The position numbers and the translations under genes are program-made. A stretch of 38,515 bases of DNA from Comamonadaceae bacterium CD01. Lineage in GTDB: Bacteria > Pseudomonadota > Gammaproteobacteria > Burkholderiales > Burkholderiaceae_C. How positions within the stretch are numbered: the first letter of the stretch is position 1; each line of letters starts with the position of its first letter. The notes beneath the pieces are model-generated. The model worked only from the letters and a program-made list of their open reading frames with translations. It was not told the origin of the DNA and searched no databases. The stretch spans positions 1 through 38,515 of the forward strand of contig PGEI01000021.1 of assembly GCA_002894305.1 (NCBI GenBank), in the 5' to 3' direction. Shown piece after piece: positions 8,117-16,343 of this stretch.

Positions 8117-10912
8117 ATGAACCCCGTAGAAATTGAACAGGCCGTCTCCCTGCTGGCCGAGCAGCCCTTTGACCCGGCCGAGTTCGCCTACGCCTTTCTG
8201 GCCGCCTTCGGCAACAAGGAAACCACGCTCAAGCGTCTGCGCAAGGGCGGCACCAACGCCTCGGATCTGCCCGCAGGCGTCTTGCAGCGCAACAACATCC
8301 ACATCGCCACCGCCGCCCCAGACCAGGTCACGGCCACCCTTGCCGCCCTGCGCGCCAGCCCCGCCACCACCCGGGCCAAAGCCAAATTCATCCTGGCCAC
8401 CGACGGCGACACGCTGGAAGCCGAGGAACTGGCCGGCGGCGAGACCATCGCCTGCGCCTTCACCGACCTGCCCAACCACTTCGGCTTCTTCCTGCCGCTG
8501 GCCGGCATCAGCACCGCGCCGCAAATCCGCGAAAGCAGCTTCGACATCCGCGCCACCAGCCGGCTCAACCGGCTGTACGTCGAGCTGCTCAAGGACAACC
8601 CCGACTGGGGCCACGCCGCGCAACGCCACGCCATGAACCATTTCATGGCGCGGCTCATCTTCTGCTTTTTTGCCGAAGACACCGGCATTTTTCACGGCCA
8701 GCGGCGCTTTACCGGCACCATCGAGCAAATGAGCGCGCGCGACGCCAGCGACACGCACCAGGTGCTGGGCGACATCTTTTGCGCCATGAACACGCCGCTG
8801 CAAGAGCGCACCCGCAGCGGCCTGCGCCCCTGGGCCGACGCCTTTCCCTACGTCAACGGTGGGCTGTTCTCCGGTTCCCTGGCCGTGCCGCGCTTTTCGC
8901 GCATCGCCCGCTCCTACCTGCTGCACATCGGCAGCCTGGACTGGACGCGCATCAACCCCGACATCTTTGGCTCCATGGTGCAGGCCATTGCCGACGACGG
9001 CGAGCGCGGGCAGCTGGGCATGCACTACACCAGCGTGCCCAACATCCTGAAGGTGCTGAACCCGCTGTTTTTGGACGAGCTGCGCGCCAAGCTGGACGAG
9101 GCGGGCGACAACCCGCGCACCCTGCTCAATCTGAAGAAGCGCATCGCCCGCATCCGCGTGTTCGACCCGGCCTGCGGTTCGGGCAACTTCCTGGTCATTG
9201 CCTACAAGCAGCTGCGCGAGATCGAGCACGCCATCCATGAACGGCGCGGCGAGGCCGGGCGCAAGAGCAGCATTCCGCTGACCAATTTCCGCGGCATCGA
9301 GCTGGCCGACTTTTCCGCCGAGATCGCCCGCCTGGCGCTGGTGATTGCGCAATACCAGTGCGACGAGCGCTACCTGGGCCAGCAAGAGGCGCTGATGGTC
9401 TTTCTGCCCCTGTCCAGCCAGAACTGGATCACCTGCGGCAACGCGCTGCGCCTGGACTGGCTGGGCATTTGCCCGCCGACGGGCAGCGGCGTCAGGCTGA
9501 CGGCCGACGACTTGTTTGCAACGCCGCTTGACCAGGCGCAGATCGACTTCGAGAACGAGGGCGGCGAGACGTTTATTTGCGGTAATCCGCCGTACAAGGG
9601 AAGTCAAGGGCAAACAGGTGAACAGAAGGCTGACCTGCAAGCTATTTTTGAGAGCTACACCAAGGGGTGGAAGTCACTCGACTATGTGGCAGGCTGGTTC
9701 ATGAAGGCCGCCGACTACTGCAACAGAACGCCCGCCGTTGCGGCTTTTGTCTCGACCAACTCCGTCTGCCAAGGCCGCCAGGTCGCACCACTGTGGTCGG
9801 CCGTCTTCTCCACCGGCTGCCAGATCGACTTTGCCCACACCAGCTTCAAATGGGCCAACCTGGCGGCGCACAACGCCGGGGTGACGGTGGCCATCATTGG
9901 CATCAGCACTCAACTGCGCAGCCCGTGCCGCTTGTTTACGCTGGATGAAGATGGCCAAACAACCGAACGCCAGTGTGAACACATCAACGCCTATCTGGTC
10001 GCAGGCGCAGACGTCGTAGTCGAGGCGCAATCAGAACCCATGAGCGGACTTAATTCCATGAACTTCGGAAGCATGCCGAATGATGGTGGCGGTCTCTTGC
10101 TTACCGCACAAGAAGCGAACGATGCCATCCAAAAGCATGGCGTGGACGGTCAATACATCCGGCGGTTCGTGGGATCGGAAGAATTTATCCAGGGCAAAGA
10201 ACGCCGCTGTATTTGGGTGTCACAGAGCAGTAGCGCCGCCGCACGGAAAAGCGACTGGTTGGCCAAACGTTTTGATGCGGTTTACCTGCAGCGCATGGCG
10301 TCATCTCGACCGACAACCAAGGAACTCGCGCATGTGCCCTACCGTTTCGGTGAGGTACGGCAAACCGGAGCGGAGGCTGTACTCATTGTGCCGATTCATT
10401 CAAGCGAGTTGCGCGCGTACTTGCCCGTCGGATTGCTTCCGCCGGGCGATATCGTTTCGAATGCGGTGTATGGCTTGTTCGACGCCCCCCTCTGGAACCT
10501 CGCCCTCATCGCCTCGCGCCTGCACTTGGTCTGGATCGCCACCGTTTGCGGCAAGCTGAAAACCGACTTTCGCTACTCCAACACCCTGGGCTGGAACACC
10601 TTCCCCCTGCCCCCGCTCACCGAAAAAAACAAGGCCGACCTGACGGCCTGCGCCGAGGGCATTCTGCTGGCGCGCGAGGAGCACTTTCCGGCCACCATTG
10701 CCGAGCTGTACGCACCAGGCGCCATGCCCGCCAACCTGCGCGCCGCGCACGAGCGCAATGACGAGGTGCTGGAGCGCATTTACATCGGCCGGCGCTTCAA
10801 GAACGACACCGAGCGGCTGGAAAAACTGTTTGCGCTGTATACCGAGATGGCGGCGGGTGTGGGCCGGATGCCCGGCAAACCGACGCAAAAAAAGGGAGCG
10901 TGGCATGAGTGA
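8117..10912 (+). CDS. Class I SAM-dependent DNA adenine methyltransferase (MmeI-like), restriction system
   Basis: This 931-residue protein probably methylates adenine (N6) in a specific DNA site. The SAM-binding motif DPACGSGNF is at residues 350-358 and the catalytic motif NPPY at 490-493. Their order and spacing fit the gamma-class enzymes related to MmeI and type I HsdM. The first 340 residues are mostly helical. They show no D-x(n)-ExK nuclease motif of the kind found at the N-terminus of true MmeI, so cleavage must come from a partner protein. Residues about 500-790 should be the target-recognition domain, and this DNA is much lower in GC than its flanks. The remainder is helical. The stop overlaps the next gene's ATG. 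The ATG has no clear ribosome site. It is the first gene of the cassette. Confidence 0.88.
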   Translation: MNPVEIEQAVSLLAEQPFDPAEFAYAFLAAFGNKETTLKRLRKGGTNASDLPAGVLQRNNIHIATAAPDQVTATLAALRASPATTRAKAKFILATDGDTLEAEELAGGETIACAFTDLPNHFGFFLPLAGISTAPQIRESSFDIRATSRLNRLYVELLKDNPDWGHAAQRHAMNHFMARLIFCFFAEDTGIFHGQRRFTGTIEQMSARDASDTHQVLGDIFCAMNTPLQERTRSGLRPWADAFPYVNGGLFSGSLAVPRFSRIARSYLLHIGSLDWTRINPDIFGSMVQAIADDGERGQLGMHYTSVPNILKVLNPLFLDELRAKLDEAGDNPRTLLNLKKRIARIRVFDPACGSGNFLVIAYKQLREIEHAIHERRGEAGRKSSIPLTNFRGIELADFSAEIARLALVIAQYQCDERYLGQQEALMVFLPLSSQNWITCGNALRLDWLGICPPTGSGVRLTADDLFATPLDQAQIDFENEGGETFICGNPPYKGSQGQTGEQKADLQAIFESYTKGWKSLDYVAGWFMKAADYCNRTPAVAAFVSTNSVCQGRQVAPLWSAVFSTGCQIDFAHTSFKWANLAAHNAGVTVAIIGISTQLRSPCRLFTLDEDGQTTERQCEHINAYLVAGADVVVEAQSEPMSGLNSMNFGSMPNDGGGLLLTAQEANDAIQKHGVDGQYIRRFVGSEEFIQGKERRCIWVSQSSSAAARKSDWLAKRFDAVYLQRMASSRPTTKELAHVPYRFGEVRQTGAEAVLIVPIHSSELRAYLPVGLLPPGDIVSNAVYGLFDAPLWNLALIASRLHLVWIATVCGKLKTDFRYSNTLGWNTFPLPPLTEKNKADLTACAEGILLAREEHFPATIAELYAPGAMPANLRAAHERNDEVLERIYIGRRFKNDTERLEKLFALYTEMAAGVGRMPGKPTQKKGAWHE

Positions 10913-11964
10913 CAAGCCCGTCAAACTGACCCCCGCGCCCGACGGCTACGCGGGCTGGCTGGCTGAACTGAAAACGCAAATCCATGACGCCCAGCAGCGC
11001 GCGGCCCAAGCGCTCAATCTTGAGCTGGTCATGCTGTATTGGAGAATCGGCTACGCCATTTTGGAGCGGCAAGACCGGCAGGGCTGGGGTGCAAGAGTGG
11101 TCGACCTGTTTGTCACAGGACTTGCGCTCGGCATTTCCCGAGATGCAGGGGTTTTCGGTCCGCAACCTGAAGTACATGCGTGCTTTCGCCCTGGGCTGGC
11201 CCGATCTGCAATTTGTGCAGCAGGTGTTGCACAAATTGCCCTGGGGCCACAACCTGGTTTTGCTGGACAAGCTGCCCGGCCCAGAAATCCGGAAATGGTA
11301 TGCGGCCAAGGCGATCGAGCACAACTGGTCGCGCAATGTGTTGGTGATGCAGATTGAAACCCGTTTGCTGGAGCGCAGCGGCAAGGCTGATACCAACTTC
11401 GCGCTGACTTTGCCCAGGCCACAGTCCGACCTGGCACGTGAATCGCTGAAAGACCCGTATCGCCTGGACTTTCTCGGTCTGAGCGATGCAGCGCAGGAGC
11501 GCGCGGTGGAAGGCGCGCTGGTCAAGCACGTCACCGACTTCCTGCTGGAGTTGGGCGCGGGCTTTGCCTTTGTGGGCCGGCAGGTGTTGCTGGATGTGGG
11601 CGGGGATGAATTTTTCATCGACCTGCTGTTCTATCACTTGAAACTGCGCTGCTATGTGGTGATTGAACTCAAGGGTGGCAAGTTCAAGCCTGAGCATCTG
11701 GGCCAATTGAGCTTTTACCTGACGGCTGTGGATGAGCAGGTGCGCCACCCGCAGGACAATCCGACCATTGGCCTGCTGCTGTGCAAAACCAAGAACAAGG
11801 TGGTGGCCGAGTACGCCCTGCGCCAGAACCGGCAGCCGTTGGGTGTGGCCGAATACCAGCTGGTTGAATCCCTGCCGGCAGAGCTGCAAACCAGCCTGCC
11901 CAGCATCGAGCAGATCGAGCGTGAACTGATGCACGACGATGGTGATGAGCGTGGGAGCCCATGA
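10905..11964 (+). pseudogene. DUF1016/YhcG-like PD-(D/E)XK nuclease, single-base frameshift
   Basis: Two overlapping frames together encode a complete YhcG-type protein of about 350 residues. The first frame (ATG 10905) gives the N-terminal YhcG domain up to QGWGARVVDL. From 11110 the other frame continues with LSQDLRSAFPEMQGFSVRN, as expected for the family. Removing one T from the TTT at 11109-11111 restores one frame. The C-terminal nuclease core is intact, with Asp in GGDEFFIDLLFYH and ExK in VVIELKGGKFKPEHLGQLSFY. The start lies 8 bases inside the methyltransferase gene. GC is clearly lower than in the helicase gene. It is either a recent inactivating mutation or a sequencing error; the TTT run is too short for classical slippage. 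Proteins of this family often lie in restriction loci, but their role there is unclear. Confidence 0.85.
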
Positions 11965-12007
11965 ACCTTGTGTCAAGAAAGTCGCGTTTCTTCACCATGA
12001 CCCTGTC

Positions 12008-12044
12008 CCTCATGTTTGATTCGGCCCCGAAATCGAACATGAGG
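12008..12044. repeat. Inverted repeat between YhcG and helicase genes
   Basis: CCTCATGTT (12008-12016) and AACATGAGG (12036-12044) are exact reverse complements, and the pairing continues imperfectly toward the centre (GATT-CGG with CGAAATC). A second small hairpin AAGAAA-GTCGCG-TTTCTT precedes it at 11975-11992. CTGTCCC occurs twice as a direct repeat (12003-12009, 12054-12060). The only intergenic gap in the cassette (96 bp) therefore holds structured DNA. It could be a terminator, a regulatory site, or scar of a mobile element. Confidence 0.6.
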
Positions 12045-12060
12045 TTCACAAAACTGTCCC

Positions 12061-14151
12061 ATGACTGAGCCATCCTCTCTCCATCCAGGCCGCGCCGATG
12101 CCGTCCCTTCTGTTTCCGTCACCTACGCCCGCACCGGCCGCTCTGCCCAGGCCAACGAGCTGGGCATGCGCCCCATGCAGGAGCGCGCTTTTGAAAAGCG
12201 GGGCGAGCAGTACCTGCTGATCAAGTCGCCGCCGGCCTCGGGCAAAAGCCGGGCGCTGATGTTCATCGCGCTCGACAAGCTGCACCGCCAGGGCTTGAAG
12301 CAGGCGCTGATCGTCGTGCCCGAGAAAGCCATTGGCGCCAGTTTTCACTACGCGCCGTTGAGCCAATTTGGCTTCTGGGCCGATTGGCGCGTTGAGCCGC
12401 GCTGGAACCTGTGCGATGCGCCAGGCACCGACGACGGCGGCAAGGTGGGCGCCGTGGGCGCGTTTTTGGCCGGCGACGACCGGGTGCTGGTGTGCACCCA
12501 CGCCACGTTTCGCTTTGCCGTGGAGCGCTTTGGCGCGGCGGCGTTCGATGAGCGGCTGATTGCGGTCGATGAGTTTCACCACGTCTCCAGCAACCCCGAC
12601 AACCGCCTGGGCGCGCAGTTGGGCGAGATCATCGAGCGCGACCGGGCGCACATCGTCGCCATGACGGGTTCGTACTTTCGCGGCGACGCCGAGGCCGTGC
12701 TCTCGCCCGCCGACGAGGCGCGTTTTGACACCGTGACCTACACCTATTACGAGCAGCTCAGCGGCTACGCGCATCTGAAGCGGCTGGACATCGGCTACTA
12801 CTTTTACTCGGGCTCGTATGCCGACGACATCCTGAAGGTGCTCGACCCTGGCGAGAAGACCATCGTCCACATTCCCAGCGTCAACTCGCGCGAGAGCAGC
12901 AAGGACAAGATCCGCGAGGTCGAGCATCTCATCGAGGCACTGGGCCAGTGGCAGGGCAGCGACCCGGCGACGGGTTTTCAGCTGGTCAAGACGCTTGATG
13001 GCCGCGTGCTGCGCATTGCCGACCTGGTGGACGACGACCCGGCCAGGCGCGAGAAGGTGGCCGCCGCACTGAAAGACCCGGCGCGCAAGAACGACCGCGA
13101 CCACGTGGACATCATCATCGCCCTGGGCATGGCCAAGGAGGGCTTCGACTGGATTTGGTGCGAGCACGCGCTGACGGTGGGCTACCGCTCCAGCCTGACC
13201 GAGATCGTGCAGATCATCGGCCGCGCCACGCGCGATGCGCCGGGCAAGGCGCGGGCGCGCTTCACCAACCTGATTGCCGAGCCCGACGCCAGCGCGCAGC
13301 TGGTGACCGAGGCGGTGAACGACACGCTCAAGGCCATTGCCGCCAGCCTGCTGATGGAGCAGGTGCTGGCGCCGCGCTTCGAGTTTCGGCCCAAGTGTGC
13401 GGACAGCGGGCCGCAGCCGAGCCTGGACTATGGCGAGGGCGGGTATCAACCGGGCCAGTGCAACGTGGGCTTCAACGTTGAGACGGGGCAGATGCAGATC
13501 GAGATCAAGGGTCTGGTCACGCCCGCCAGCCCCGAGGCCAGCCGCATTTGCCGCGAAGACTTGAACGAGGTGATTGCCAGCTTCGTGCAGGACAAGACCA
13601 GTGTGGAGCGCGGGCTGTTTGACACCGAGCTGGTGCCCGAGGAGCTGACGCAGCTGCGCATGGGCAAGATCGTGCGCGATAAATACCCCGAACTGAGCGC
13701 CGAAGATCAGGAGGCGGTGCGCCAGCACGCCGTGGCGGCGCTGAATCTGACGCAGCAGGCCAAGCAGTTGTTGCTGGCGGGCGGCACGGCGGACGCGGTG
13801 GGGGCGGCGGGCAGCACGGCGCTGATCGACGGCGTGCGCCGCTTTGCCATGGACGTGCGCGAGCTGGACGTGGACTTGATCGACCGCATCAACCCCTTCA
13901 GCGAGGCCTACGCCATTTTGGCCAAGAGCATGAGCGAGGACAGCCTGCGCCAGGTGGCGGCCGTCATTGGCGCACGGCGCACCCAGCTCACGCCCGACGA
14001 GGCGCGGGCGCTGGCCGTGCGGGCCGCGCAGTTCAAGCGCGAGCGCGGGCGCCTGCCCGCCAGCGCATCGAGCGACGCCTGGGAGCAGCGCATGGCCGAG
14101 GGCGCGGCCGCCTTCATGCGCTTCAAGAAAGAGGGGCGCTATGAGCAGTGA
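12061..14151 (+). CDS. DExH-box SF2 helicase of restriction-like system
   Basis: This 696-residue ATP-dependent DNA helicase or translocase is related to the motor subunits of type I and III restriction enzymes. It has Walker A PPASGKS at residues 57-63, a DExH box DEFHH at 170-174, motif III-like MTGSYFRG at 201-208, and a C-terminal RecA lobe with KEGFDWIWCEHA followed by motif VI QIIGRATRD. The last ~40 residues (GRLPASASSDAWEQRMAEG) resemble small accessory helicase-associated repeats. No nuclease motif is visible in it. The ATG has no obvious ribosome site, but sequence from residue ~25 on is needed for the motor domain. Its stop overlaps the GIY-YIG gene by 11 bases, so motor and nuclease are probably made together. 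ATP-driven movement along DNA is inferred from the family. Confidence 0.9.
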   Translation: MTEPSSLHPGRADAVPSVSVTYARTGRSAQANELGMRPMQERAFEKRGEQYLLIKSPPASGKSRALMFIALDKLHRQGLKQALIVVPEKAIGASFHYAPLSQFGFWADWRVEPRWNLCDAPGTDDGGKVGAVGAFLAGDDRVLVCTHATFRFAVERFGAAAFDERLIAVDEFHHVSSNPDNRLGAQLGEIIERDRAHIVAMTGSYFRGDAEAVLSPADEARFDTVTYTYYEQLSGYAHLKRLDIGYYFYSGSYADDILKVLDPGEKTIVHIPSVNSRESSKDKIREVEHLIEALGQWQGSDPATGFQLVKTLDGRVLRIADLVDDDPARREKVAAALKDPARKNDRDHVDIIIALGMAKEGFDWIWCEHALTVGYRSSLTEIVQIIGRATRDAPGKARARFTNLIAEPDASAQLVTEAVNDTLKAIAASLLMEQVLAPRFEFRPKCADSGPQPSLDYGEGGYQPGQCNVGFNVETGQMQIEIKGLVTPASPEASRICREDLNEVIASFVQDKTSVERGLFDTELVPEELTQLRMGKIVRDKYPELSAEDQEAVRQHAVAALNLTQQAKQLLLAGGTADAVGAAGSTALIDGVRRFAMDVRELDVDLIDRINPFSEAYAILAKSMSEDSLRQVAAVIGARRTQLTPDEARALAVRAAQFKRERGRLPASASSDAWEQRMAEGAAAFMRFKKEGRYEQ

Positions 14152-15334
14152 CATGGATCTGGACGCGCTGGCCGACGAGCTGGCCGACTTTGCCGCGCCC
14201 GACAAGAAGACCGGGCGCACCGCGCGCGAGGAACGCATCGTGGCGGGCTTCGAGGACATTCAGCGCTTTGTGGCCCAGCACGGCCGCGCGCCGCGGCATG
14301 GGGCCGATGGCGACATTTTCGAGCGCCTGTACGCCGTGCGCCTGGAGCGCCTGCGCGCGCAGGACGACTGCCGCGCGCTGCTGGCGCCGCTGGACCACCA
14401 GGGCTTGTTACAGGGCGATCCATACGTGCAGGCGGCGGACGGCGCTGCTCCCGACGACCCCGATGACGACGCCTTGCTGGCCGATCTGGCCGGCATGGCC
14501 GATGCCACGCAGGAGATCACCACCTTGCGCCACGTGCGCAGCCACGCCAGCGTGCAGGCGGCCGAGGAGGTGGCCGAGCGCGAACCCTGCGCCGACTTCG
14601 AGCGCTTTGCGCCTTTGTTCGAGCAGGTGCAGCAGGAATTGAAAAGCGGCGTGCGCCAGACCCGGCCGTTTGTCCGCGACGCGAGCATCGAAGCCGGCCA
14701 GTTCTTCATTCTGGGCGGGCAGACGGTGTACGTCGCCGAGGTGGGCGAGACCCTCAAGGCGCCCAACGGCGAAAACGATGCGCGCCTGCGCGTGGTGTAT
14801 TCCAACGCCACCGAAAGCAATCTGCTGCGCCGCTCGTTGCAGCGCGCGCTGTACAAGGACGACGCCGGACGGCGCATCACCGACCCCGACGCCGGCCCGC
14901 TGTTTGCCGATGCGATCGATGAGGGCGACAGCGAGAGCGGCACCATTTACGTGCTGCGCAGCCTGTCGTCCAACCCCTACGTGGCCGAGCACCGCGCGCT
15001 GATCCACAAGATTGGCGTGACTGGCGGCAAGGTGGCGGCGCGCATTGCCGGCGCCGCGCACGACGCCACCTATCTGCTGGCCGACGTGGAGGTTGTGGCC
15101 ACCTACAAGCTGGCCGGCATACGCCGCACCGGGCTGGAAGCCTTGCTGCACCGCATTTTTGCCCCGGCGCAGCTCGACCTGGCGATTGCCGACCGCTTTG
15201 GCCACCCGGTCAAGCCGTGCGAGTGGTTTTTGGTGCCGCTGCAGGCCATAGACCAGGCGGTGGCGTGCATTCGCGACGGCTCGATTACGCGTATGCGCTA
15301 TGACCCGCAGCGGGCGATGCTGGTGGATCGGTAA
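14141..15334 (+). CDS. GIY-YIG (T5orf172-type) nuclease of restriction-like system
   Basis: This 397-residue protein has a GIY-YIG-type nuclease domain at its C-terminus. The first strand is TIYVL (268-272) and the second is HKIGVTGG (289-296). Arg301 follows in KVAARIAG, with the likely metal-binding Glu333 in RTGLEALLHRIF. EWFLVPL near residue 360 is typical of the T5orf172/Mug113 branch. The first ~250 residues are acidic and mostly helical, without a known motif, and may bind the helicase. ATG 14141 is chosen because it overlaps the helicase stop (14149-14151) and begins the recognisable protein. The nuclease would supply the cutting activity missing from the methyltransferase and helicase; that role is inferred. 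It ends 12 bases from the convergent thiL stop. Confidence 0.85.
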   Translation: MSSDMDLDALADELADFAAPDKKTGRTAREERIVAGFEDIQRFVAQHGRAPRHGADGDIFERLYAVRLERLRAQDDCRALLAPLDHQGLLQGDPYVQAADGAAPDDPDDDALLADLAGMADATQEITTLRHVRSHASVQAAEEVAEREPCADFERFAPLFEQVQQELKSGVRQTRPFVRDASIEAGQFFILGGQTVYVAEVGETLKAPNGENDARLRVVYSNATESNLLRRSLQRALYKDDAGRRITDPDAGPLFADAIDEGDSESGTIYVLRSLSSNPYVAEHRALIHKIGVTGGKVAARIAGAAHDATYLLADVEVVATYKLAGIRRTGLEALLHRIFAPAQLDLAIADRFGHPVKPCEWFLVPLQAIDQAVACIRDGSITRMRYDPQRAMLVDR

Positions 15335-15346
15335 CTTTGGGCGTTT

Positions 15347-16333
15347 TCAGCGCGCCGGCGCGAAGTGGTCGAACGAAGCGAAGCGGCCGGCCACCGGCGC
15401 CCCCTGGCCGTCGACCAGCCGCAGGCCGCGCTCGGCGGTGATGGCGCCGATGCGCGTGACGGCGGTGGCGCTGCGCTGGGCGGCCGCCTGCACCTGGGCG
15501 CGGCGTGCCGGCGGCGCGGTAAAGAGCAGCTCGTAGTCGTCGCCGCCGGCCAGCGCGCAGTGCAGCCAATCGTCTTGGGTCAGCGCGGACATTTGTGTAC
15601 TCCAGGGCGCGGTGCTGACGCGCAGCGGTGCGCTGGCGGCGTCGACATCGACGCATGCGCCCACGCCCGAAGCGCGCAGGATGTGGCCCAGGTCACCGAG
15701 CAGGCCGTCGCTCACGTCCAGCGCGCTGCTGGCCAGGCCGCGCAGTTGCAGGCCTAGCGCGACGCGCGGCGTCGGGCGCTCCAGGCGCGGGCGCAGTTGC
15801 GCCAGCACGCCAGCGGGCAGCTGCCATTCGCCGCGCAGCGCACCCAGCGCCAGCCGTGCCTGGCCGGGCGCGCCGCTGACCCACAGGTCGTCGCCCGGCT
15901 GCGCGCCGCTTCTGCGCAGCGTGTCGCCCGCGGGAACCTCGCCAAAAATGGTGATGCAGATGGTGAGCGGCCCGGCCGTGGTGTCGCCGCCGATCAGCTC
16001 ACATTGGTGCGCGTCGGCCAGCGCCAGCAGGCCGCCGGCAAAGCCCTGCAGCCAGCGCTCGTCGGCGGCAGGCAGCGCCAGCGCCAGCGTGAAGGCCAGC
16101 GGCCGCGCGCCGCAGGCGGCCAGATCCGACAGGTTGACGGCCAGCGCCTTGTGGCCCAGCGCCTCGGGGTCGACGTCGGCAAAGAAGTGCCGGCCCTCGA
16201 TCAGCATGTCGCTGGAGACGGCCAGCTGCATGCCGGGCGCCGGCGCCAGCAGCGCGCAGTCGTCGCCCACGCCCAGCGCCACGCGGCGCGCAGGGCGCGT
16301 GAAGTAGCGCGCGATGAGGTCGAACTCGCCCAT
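15347..16333 (-). CDS. thiL: Thiamine-monophosphate kinase
   Basis: This 328-residue enzyme phosphorylates thiamine phosphate to thiamine diphosphate, the last step of cofactor synthesis in the cytoplasm. The N-terminus MGEFDLIARYF matches ThiL. It has the ATP/Mg site GVGDDCALL, the segment VSSDMLIEGRHF, NLSDLAACGARP, GGDTTAGP, and the C-terminal LDVSDGLLGDL and GGDDYELLFT motifs of the ATPase domain. Length is normal. It runs convergent with the restriction-like cassette, ending 12 bases from it, and stands 10 bases upstream of nothing else on its strand. No TPP riboswitch was seen near it. It marks the return to conserved chromosomal genes. Confidence 0.96.
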   Translation of the reverse strand: MGEFDLIARYFTRPARRVALGVGDDCALLAPAPGMQLAVSSDMLIEGRHFFADVDPEALGHKALAVNLSDLAACGARPLAFTLALALPAADERWLQGFAGGLLALADAHQCELIGGDTTAGPLTICITIFGEVPAGDTLRRSGAQPGDDLWVSGAPGQARLALGALRGEWQLPAGVLAQLRPRLERPTPRVALGLQLRGLASSALDVSDGLLGDLGHILRASGVGACVDVDAASAPLRVSTAPWSTQMSALTQDDWLHCALAGGDDYELLFTAPPARRAQVQAAAQRSATAVTRIGAITAERGLRLVDGQGAPVAGRFASFDHFAPAR

Positions 16334-16343
16334 TAATCTGGAT

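Noticed and set aside
11684-12073. Minus-strand frame over the repeat gap and YhcG 3' end as a transposase remnant
   Set aside because: Its translation shows no transposase motif, and most of it mirrors the YhcG gene. The gap alone may be a scar, but no element can be named.
15320-15360. Attachment-site copy of the tRNA-Arg 3' end at the far border of the cassette
   Set aside because: No stretch matching the tRNA T-arm or acceptor end is present here, so integration by a tRNA-specific integrase is not supported.
16334-16343. TPP riboswitch near thiL
   Set aside because: There is no room for an aptamer between thiL and ybdK, and no conserved thi-box sequence was seen.
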